DNA of 35,668 nucleotides, taken from an archaeon (GTDB taxonomy: Archaea; Thermoproteota; Nitrososphaeria; Nitrososphaerales; CADDZS01). Position numbers and translations under genes: made by a program. Under the pieces are notes generated by a model. It was not told the origin of the DNA. It made no database searches and saw only the letters and a list, made by a program, of their open reading frames with translations. Below, piece after piece: positions 30,676-35,668 of the stretch (within the stretch, counting starts at the first letter, position 1; each line of letters opens with the position of its first letter). Location: assembly GCA_021806865.1 (NCBI GenBank), contig JAKAPU010000009.1, forward strand, positions 1-35,668. The letters are read 5' to 3'.

Positions 30676-31530
30676 TTGGACGATCTTTTTCTTTCAAAGA
30701 TCGAGGAGCTGAAGGAAAAGAAGCTAGCGGTGGCGACGATCACCAAGACCTTCGGCTCGACCCTAGGCAAGCCTGGGTTCAAGTTGATCATTTCCGAAGG
30801 TGGCGAGATAATCTACGGGACTCTCGGTGGTGGATGCCCTGAAGGGCCAATCGTGCGCGTTGGTCTGGATGTTATCAAGAGCCAAAAACCGCGGGTGGTC
30901 CGAGTCTTTCTGGAGGATGCAAAGACAGCTCTTGGAAAGATATCCATCTCCGATGAGGGAGACGAGATTCACGTCGAGACAAACTGCGGCGGGAACATGG
31001 AGATACTCGTAGAGCCGTACGCCCCAAGACCCACTCTTGTGGTATTTGGTGATACCTTCAACAGTCCGCTGGAAAGAAACGTCGTCAACATCGGGAAGGA
31101 AATCGGTTTTAGGACAATCGAACACAATCCTCTCGGAGCCTGTGGGCAGCCGGATCTAGCAACAACAACCCTTGACATCGACTCGATCAAGGTGCCCGAA
31201 GGGTCGTACGTGGTGATAGTTACTCGCGGAGTGAACGATGCGCCACTCCTGAAACACATCTCAAAATTCAAGCTCAATTATGTCGCGTTGGTCGCGAGCA
31301 AAAATCGCTGGCAAGCGACAAGGCTGGAGCTGGAAAGACTTGGAGTGAGCAATGATTTCATCGAGAAGGTGCACGCCCCAGCAGGTCTGGACATAGGAGC
31401 CGTCCTTCTTGAGGAAATAGCAATCTCTATACTCTCAGAAATAATCGAGGAGAGAAGAAAATTAGAACCGCGGATAGTAGATACATCAGGAGCGCGGAAG
31501 GTCCTGTCCAAATCCACGGTTTCGAAATAA
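30676..31530 (+). CDS. XdhC/CoxI-family protein
   Basis: This family helps insert sulfurated molybdenum cofactor into xanthine dehydrogenase/CO dehydrogenase-type enzymes. The N-terminal XdhC region shows the TFGSTLGKPG stretch and GTLGGGCPEGPI (about 50-60). A Cys-Gly-Gly in TNCGGNMEILVEP follows (about 98). The C-terminal half is the Rossmann-like domain with GVNDAPLLK, AGLDIGA and TPE-like endings. No molybdenum-hydroxylase genes occur in the window, so its partner lies elsewhere or has been lost. The start is TTG. Confidence 0.85.
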   Translation: MDDLFLSKIEELKEKKLAVATITKTFGSTLGKPGFKLIISEGGEIIYGTLGGGCPEGPIVRVGLDVIKSQKPRVVRVFLEDAKTALGKISISDEGDEIHVETNCGGNMEILVEPYAPRPTLVVFGDTFNSPLERNVVNIGKEIGFRTIEHNPLGACGQPDLATTTLDIDSIKVPEGSYVVIVTRGVNDAPLLKHISKFKLNYVALVASKNRWQATRLELERLGVSNDFIEKVHAPAGLDIGAVLLEEIAISILSEIIEERRKLEPRIVDTSGARKVLSKSTVSK

Positions 31531-31604
31531 ACTTCTGATTCGTAGATATCAAAAACATCCTAATAACCGCAAAAAATCCAAAAGCTCTCGTCTAGCGATT
31601 TTCC

Positions 31605-32939
31605 TTGGCAGATCTCAAAGTCACATCTAAAGGCAGTAGTGAAAAGCCTAGATCAAGGAAGATAAGCTGGTTTTACTCTGCCCTTCCTTACAACATAGGC
31701 GCAGGCCCGATAGGTACATACGTTCAGCTTGCAATACTTGCGATTTACGGTCAATCACTCGGTACGATATACGTCGGTCTTGTTGTTACACTGTTCAATG
31801 GCGTCACCATTCCCGCGGCGATGGTATGGGGATTTGCGACCGATCGCTTTTACCAGAGGCGCCCGATAATAGTTGCTAGTTTCTTTCTCGTAGCAGGTAA
31901 TCTGATCGCGCTACTTTTCGCGCATTCGATCTACCTCATTGCGGCTCTCTACGGTGCTTTCTCTTTACTCTCTTCAGCTTCAGCTACGCCCTACAACTTG
32001 CTGATCATGGAGACAGAACCAAAGCCCAAGTGGGCCACCGCTTTCGCGAACTTTTCAATGATATCCAGCATAGGCACAACGATTGGATTGTTGCTTGGAA
32101 TCTTCTGGACGGATGTTCTTCCATTCGAGTGGATGGTGATCCCACTGGCTGCGTTCTCTCTTCTGTCAGCAGTTCTTTCTATCGTCATGATCAAGGAACC
32201 ACCCTTCGTATTTGAAAGAGAGATGATGGTACTCCAAAAGAGAAGCTTCTACCAGAGATTGCTTGCAATCCCCATGATATTCCTTAGAGTCCCGCGAGTG
32301 TCGGATTTTAGGAGAGTATTCAAAGGAATGCGAAACGAGCTCACTGGTCATATCCCGATTCTTTACCTGTCGATTGTCATGTTTTACCTCGGCGGAGGCA
32401 TATTCAACACCTCACTAGTTCCATCCATGTATGCTCAAAGATTCACAGAGGGTGAAGTCTTTCTGGTCCTCTTGATAGCTATGGTTGTGCAGATAATCTC
32501 GTTCAGATACATCGGTCCATACCTTGAGAAAAGATCCCTCGTACAAACGGCTGTCAGCGGGCTTGCCATTCGTTCTTGCTGTTACGCAGCAATCGGAGCC
32601 TCGGTATTGTTTCTCCCAGGCCTTGTTTTCATGACTCCGATGCTTATTTTCTATCCCATAGGGGCAGGCATAGCCTACGCCACGTACTACACGGCCTCGA
32701 ACACGATGGTATTCAATTCGCTCGGACCCAGAAGTCAAGGCTCCTCTCTTGGAGTGTACAGCGCGATGGTTGGTACGTCGACCATGGTGGGTTCGCTGAT
32801 ATCCGGTTTTACCTCTTTCTACCTGGGTTACGACACCACTTTCGTGCTCGCGGCGCTGTGTCTCGTCGGTTCTGCCTTTCTGACTTATTCCCTCACCCAT
32901 TTCAAGCAGTACCAGGTTGCGGCCAAAGTGCTGGCCTGA
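31605..32939 (+). CDS. MFS transporter, 12 helices
   Basis: The 444 residues hold about 12 helices in two six-helix halves with a central basic loop (around 195-245, rich in Arg and Lys). The motif A-like WGFATDRFYQRRPI sits in the helix 2-3 loop. The sequence differs from the DHA2 exporter at 25574 in number of helices and motif detail; the substrate is not predictable. The start is TTG. It stands alone between the XdhC-like and VOC genes. Confidence 0.82.
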   Translation: MADLKVTSKGSSEKPRSRKISWFYSALPYNIGAGPIGTYVQLAILAIYGQSLGTIYVGLVVTLFNGVTIPAAMVWGFATDRFYQRRPIIVASFFLVAGNLIALLFAHSIYLIAALYGAFSLLSSASATPYNLLIMETEPKPKWATAFANFSMISSIGTTIGLLLGIFWTDVLPFEWMVIPLAAFSLLSAVLSIVMIKEPPFVFEREMMVLQKRSFYQRLLAIPMIFLRVPRVSDFRRVFKGMRNELTGHIPILYLSIVMFYLGGGIFNTSLVPSMYAQRFTEGEVFLVLLIAMVVQIISFRYIGPYLEKRSLVQTAVSGLAIRSCCYAAIGASVLFLPGLVFMTPMLIFYPIGAGIAYATYYTASNTMVFNSLGPRSQGSSLGVYSAMVGTSTMVGSLISGFTSFYLGYDTTFVLAALCLVGSAFLTYSLTHFKQYQVAAKVLA

Positions 32940-33023
32940 GAGACGCTTCTCGGGTTGAGCGCGTTTATCCATTGCAAAATCATCAAGTTTAATTCATGCG
33001 AACTGCGACCAGATGCCGCCAGA

Positions 33024-33509
33024 ATGTCATTAATCGGACAACTCCCGCTGGCCGCGATAAGATTCCAGTGTAAGGATATCGAGGACAGCAGACGATTTTA
33101 CAGGGATGTGCTAGGGCTAAAATCCATAGAGGAAGAGGGGGATAATGACGGCACCGCGCATTTTGACGTGGGAAACATCCGGCTTACACTGAAAGAGGCC
33201 CCTCAAGCCAAGGGAGATGCCCAAAAGCCGGTCACCTCCGGTCATCTGATATTCGTTGTTGAGAATGCAATAGATACGGTTTGTTCGGACCTCCAAAAAC
33301 GAGGGGTGAAATTCCGATCAAAGAAGATCTCCGAAGACTCCTCGGGCAAGACCGCGTGGTTCAGCGACCCTGACGGTAACATCATCTCCCTCTGGCAACC
33401 TCCGAGGAGAGGGTCAAAGAGTTTCAAGGATGTCGAGGAAATAGTCAGGCACTACGAGTCGGTTTCCAGGGCGGTTGCTGACCTGCGCGAAGTGGAAGAG
33501 CAGTCCTAG
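33024..33509 (+). CDS. VOC (glyoxalase-like) family protein
   Basis: Residues about 8-130 are one VOC fold unit: AAIRFQCKDIEDSRRFYRDVLGL, then HFDVGNIRLTL, then GHLIFVV, ending in TAWFSDPDGNIISLWQ. Metal-site candidates in this family are His and Glu. Here the second strand set ends in Q or W rather than E, so the metal site may be incomplete. A helical tail of about 30 residues follows. ATG 33024 is preferred over the longer frame from 32955 because a TTTAATTC promoter-like stretch precedes it. The stop overlaps that of the ABC permease by four bases. Confidence 0.83.
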   Translation: MSLIGQLPLAAIRFQCKDIEDSRRFYRDVLGLKSIEEEGDNDGTAHFDVGNIRLTLKEAPQAKGDAQKPVTSGHLIFVVENAIDTVCSDLQKRGVKFRSKKISEDSSGKTAWFSDPDGNIISLWQPPRRGSKSFKDVEEIVRHYESVSRAVADLREVEEQS

Positions 33510-34603
33510 TCTTCGCGCCACTTGAACACTTTGATGGCCAGCGCGAATACTATCGCTGAAAGCACTGCCAGAACCACGATGTCGATCAGTGCCGAGCCGT
33601 AATTATCGTACACCATGACTGCGTTCAGGCCGTCTATCAGGTAATACAGAGGAAGTATTCTCGCGAAAGTCTGCAGGTAACTCGGCATGAGGCTCACGGG
33701 GAAAAACGTACCCGAGAGAAACATCATCGGGAAAGTGATTATGTTTCCAACGACACCGGCGGATTCTACGCTCTTTGTCACGGATCCTACAAACATTCCA
33801 AGCGAGACAAAAAACAAGGGACCGAGAAATAGGAAGGGAATCACCCATGGCGTTATTGTAAGGTGACCGCCAAAGCCATACGTGCCGACAAGCGACATGA
33901 GTACAAATGAGATCACAGACAGAGTGATGTACCACATTATCTTTGCGACGAGCCACTCGCCCTTTGTGAGCGGCGTCAGGGAGAGCTGTTTGAACAGTTT
34001 AGTCTTCTTGTACTCGGATGATATGTTCACCATGGAAAACATCGGACTGGTCAAGATGGAAAAACCGACTAATCCCGGTATGAGAAAGTCGATGTACTTG
34101 TAATTTTGCTGCGCGCTCACAGTCTGAGTTGCCATTCCAAGTACTGCGCTGCCACCTGCGCGCTTTAGATTGAAAGCGTTGATCACTCCGTTTGTAACGC
34201 TGATCACAACCTGTGCGGAGGTGTCCGAAGGGTTGCTATAAACCGTGACGTTTATTGGTGTGCCGGCAATAAAGTTGGAGGAAAAGTTAGGCGGGATTAA
34301 AATTCCAATGCTACCAGAGTGCGTAAGCAAGTACTGAGACAGGGTGACGTTGTTTGGAATCAGGGTAAACTGCACCACACCCGTTGAGTTGATCGCATTC
34401 ATGAAAGCGGTTGAGACTGGGCCGCTGTCCTGATTTTGCACGTAGGCGGAGACGGGGCCGCTGCTACCTCCGGAGAATATTGCTCCGAAAATCAATATCA
34501 GAATAATTGGGAAAATTAGTGCAAAGAAAAATCCAGTCCTGTTTCTCAGATATTCGCGGCGGAATAGTGCAAAGTCGGATAGGATTCTCTTCAGACTGAC
34601 CAT
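33506..34603 (-). CDS. ABC-2 type transporter permease
   Basis: The 365-residue permease has an N-terminal helix (about 20-45), a large outside domain rich in Asn and Thr (about 48-180), and five C-terminal helices including LIPGLVGFSILTSPMFSM and the PVSLMPSYLQTFARILPLYY loop typical of the ABC-2 family. It exports a drug, lipid or polysaccharide; the substrate is unknown. Its start lies 12 bases after the ATPase stop, so they form one operon. Confidence 0.92.
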   Translation of the reverse strand: MVSLKRILSDFALFRREYLRNRTGFFFALIFPIILILIFGAIFSGGSSGPVSAYVQNQDSGPVSTAFMNAINSTGVVQFTLIPNNVTLSQYLLTHSGSIGILIPPNFSSNFIAGTPINVTVYSNPSDTSAQVVISVTNGVINAFNLKRAGGSAVLGMATQTVSAQQNYKYIDFLIPGLVGFSILTSPMFSMVNISSEYKKTKLFKQLSLTPLTKGEWLVAKIMWYITLSVISFVLMSLVGTYGFGGHLTITPWVIPFLFLGPLFFVSLGMFVGSVTKSVESAGVVGNIITFPMMFLSGTFFPVSLMPSYLQTFARILPLYYLIDGLNAVMVYDNYGSALIDIVVLAVLSAIVFALAIKVFKWRED

Positions 34604-34614
34604 TGGTTGATCCC

Positions 34615-35361
34615 CTAGCTGTTATCTTCTATCGGCGAGCCGACGAGCTTCACGAACACATCCTCCAGGCTGTCGCCCACCATCACCATCTTCTTTCCGG
34701 AGCCGTATGTTGTGATCAACTCTTCCGGCGTTCCGGCTGCAATTATCTTGCCCTTGTTCATGATCGCGACCTTGTCTGAAAGCTGTTCCGCTTCCTCTAG
34801 ATAGTGCGTTGTAAGCAGTATGCTTCGACCCTGGCTTTTGAGAGATCTAATGACTTGCCAGATTGCTCTCCTTGCCTGTGGATCCAGTCCAGTCGTTGGC
34901 TCGTCCAAAAACAGTAGCTGTGGATTGTTTACTAGAGCTAGGGCAAGCCCCACCTTTTGTTTCTGTCCGCCAGAGAGATTCTCGAATTGGACTTTGGAAT
35001 CTTCTAGGATCACCTGGCGCAAAATTTCGCTGGCGCTAGTCTTTACGTCAAACAGGGCCGAGTAGTAATCTATTGCTTCTTTGGGTGTGGCCTTGTCGAA
35101 GAAGTGAAAGCCCTGTGGGATGACTCCGATCTTTTTGTGAAGCTCGTAGCCATCCTTCCATGGATCGTAGCTCAAGACCTTGACGTCACCACCATCCTTC
35201 TGCCTTAACCCCTCGAGTATCTCCACCGTTGTCGTCTTTCCCGCACCGTTTGGTCCTAGCAGGGAAAAGATCTCGCCCTGATTTACTTGAAAGGAGATCT
35301 CGTCCACGGCCTTTAGTTGTCCATAGTTTTTCTTTAGAGAACTTACTTCGATAGCGGACAA
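34615..35361 (-). CDS. ABC transporter ATP-binding protein
   Basis: Walker A GPNGAGKT (36-43), the Q-loop region (IPQGFHFF), signature LSGGQKQKVGLAL (about 130), Walker B LLFLDEPTTGLD and a switch His in LLTTHYLEEAE are all intact. The protein ends in a short C-terminal segment (VMVGDSLEDVFVKLVG) common to DrrA-type drug-export ATPases. It energises the ABC-2 permease downstream. The ATG at 35361 is reached by a minus-strand promoter near 35400 (GTTAAAAAG). Confidence 0.94.
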   Translation of the reverse strand: MSAIEVSSLKKNYGQLKAVDEISFQVNQGEIFSLLGPNGAGKTTTVEILEGLRQKDGGDVKVLSYDPWKDGYELHKKIGVIPQGFHFFDKATPKEAIDYYSALFDVKTSASEILRQVILEDSKVQFENLSGGQKQKVGLALALVNNPQLLFLDEPTTGLDPQARRAIWQVIRSLKSQGRSILLTTHYLEEAEQLSDKVAIMNKGKIIAAGTPEELITTYGSGKKMVMVGDSLEDVFVKLVGSPIEDNS

Positions 35362-35668
35362 GGCGGAGACCTAGATTTTGAACAGGAGTAGTTTTGAACT
35401 TTTTAACGTTTCTGTTAAGTGCTCAGTTTACTTTGCGAAGCTGATTGATCATGAGCTTTCGGAATTTTTTGGATCTGGAAAGAGCAATGGTATTCGCGAC
35501 AAACATCCATCATCGAAGCCGATAGAACACTTCTATCTAAGGTACCTAGTTACATCTTGGTTCTTTTCCTGCGCCTGTGTAGAAAATGGATGGGGCCCTT
35601 TTATATAGGCACACGAATCAATTGAAACTCTTCGATCTCATACATATCTCAATGGGATTATAGCTGTG
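35362..35668. other. Gene-free end region with opposing promoters
   Basis: No convincing coding sequence is seen. The left end holds a minus-strand TATA-like GTTAAAAAG (about 35400) for the ABC operon. The right end has a strong plus-strand TATA box, TTTATATA (35600-35607), whose transcript would start near 35630 and serve a gene beyond the window. Confidence 0.45.

Noticed and set aside
32415..32992. Minus-strand open frame opposite the second MFS gene
   Set aside because: The charged, repetitive translation is the usual antisense image of a membrane-protein gene.
35378..35608. 76-codon plus-strand frame at the right end
   Set aside because: It has no family resemblance, and it overlaps the promoter of the ABC operon and the TATA box of the next gene.
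1..35668. CRISPR array, rRNA or tRNA genes
   Set aside because: I found no regularly spaced repeats and no tRNA cloverleaf or rRNA stretch on either strand by eye; a short atypical tRNA could still be missed.

Overview
The window reads as an archaeal chromosome segment. Supporting signs are TTG and GTG starts, leaderless genes with TATA boxes about 25-40 bases upstream, archaeal regulator types (HTH_10, HxlR, ribbon-helix-helix), and a dehydratase very like the Sulfolobus gluconate/galactonate dehydratase. The mix of a Rieske/cytochrome b complex with a cupredoxin, many CBS proteins, zinc ribbons and DoxX points to Nitrososphaerota (Thaumarchaeota) or a close relative. No ammonia-oxidation genes are visible, so a terrestrial non-nitrifying lineage is my best guess, inferred from gene content only.

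Layout. 1-3.73 kb is an accessory stretch that looks more AT-rich: a HEPN-like protein, a decayed HUH replication/transposition protein, and an unrecognised operon whose second protein is split at a run of eight T. 3.9-6.2 kb (minus strand) holds a zinc-ribbon YbjQ protein, a dUTPase-like protein, a ribbon-helix-helix-like protein with a palindrome at its promoter, and an alpha/beta hydrolase. 6.4-10.1 kb encodes an intracellular GH15 glucoamylase and a gluconate/galactonate dehydratase, suggesting glucan breakdown feeding a non-phosphorylative Entner-Doudoroff route. A two-helix channel-like protein with a non-canonical filter follows.

10.9-14.1 kb is a respiratory operon: cupredoxin, Tat-exported Rieske protein, fused cytochrome b, and a small membrane subunit. 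The cytochrome b has Lys where the fourth haem-ligating His is expected. 14.2-20.2 kb is a signalling block: four CBS proteins (one fused to a C2H2 finger), zinc ribbons, an HTH_10 regulator, a winged-helix regulator behind two inverted repeats, a universal stress protein, and an antitoxin-like segment fused to a three-cysteine ferredoxin. 20.2-24.7 kb has an unassigned membrane protein, a metal P-type ATPase, a second copy of the winged-helix regulator paired with a small membrane protein, and an HxlR/DoxX divergent pair.

24.7-35.7 kb carries a hydrolase remnant, a membrane-anchored protein broken at a run of seven T, a 14-helix MFS exporter, a CAP-domain surface protein, a DsrE/TusA sulfur-carrier pair, an aldo/keto reductase, an XdhC-like protein, a second MFS carrier, a VOC protein, and an ABC-2 exporter operon. 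I saw no rRNA, tRNA, CRISPR array or intact insertion sequence. The most interesting points are the Lys-for-His cytochrome b, the T-run frame breaks (one splitting an unfamiliar zinc-finger/nuclease-like protein), the antitoxin-ferredoxin fusion, and the channel-like protein lacking the potassium filter.
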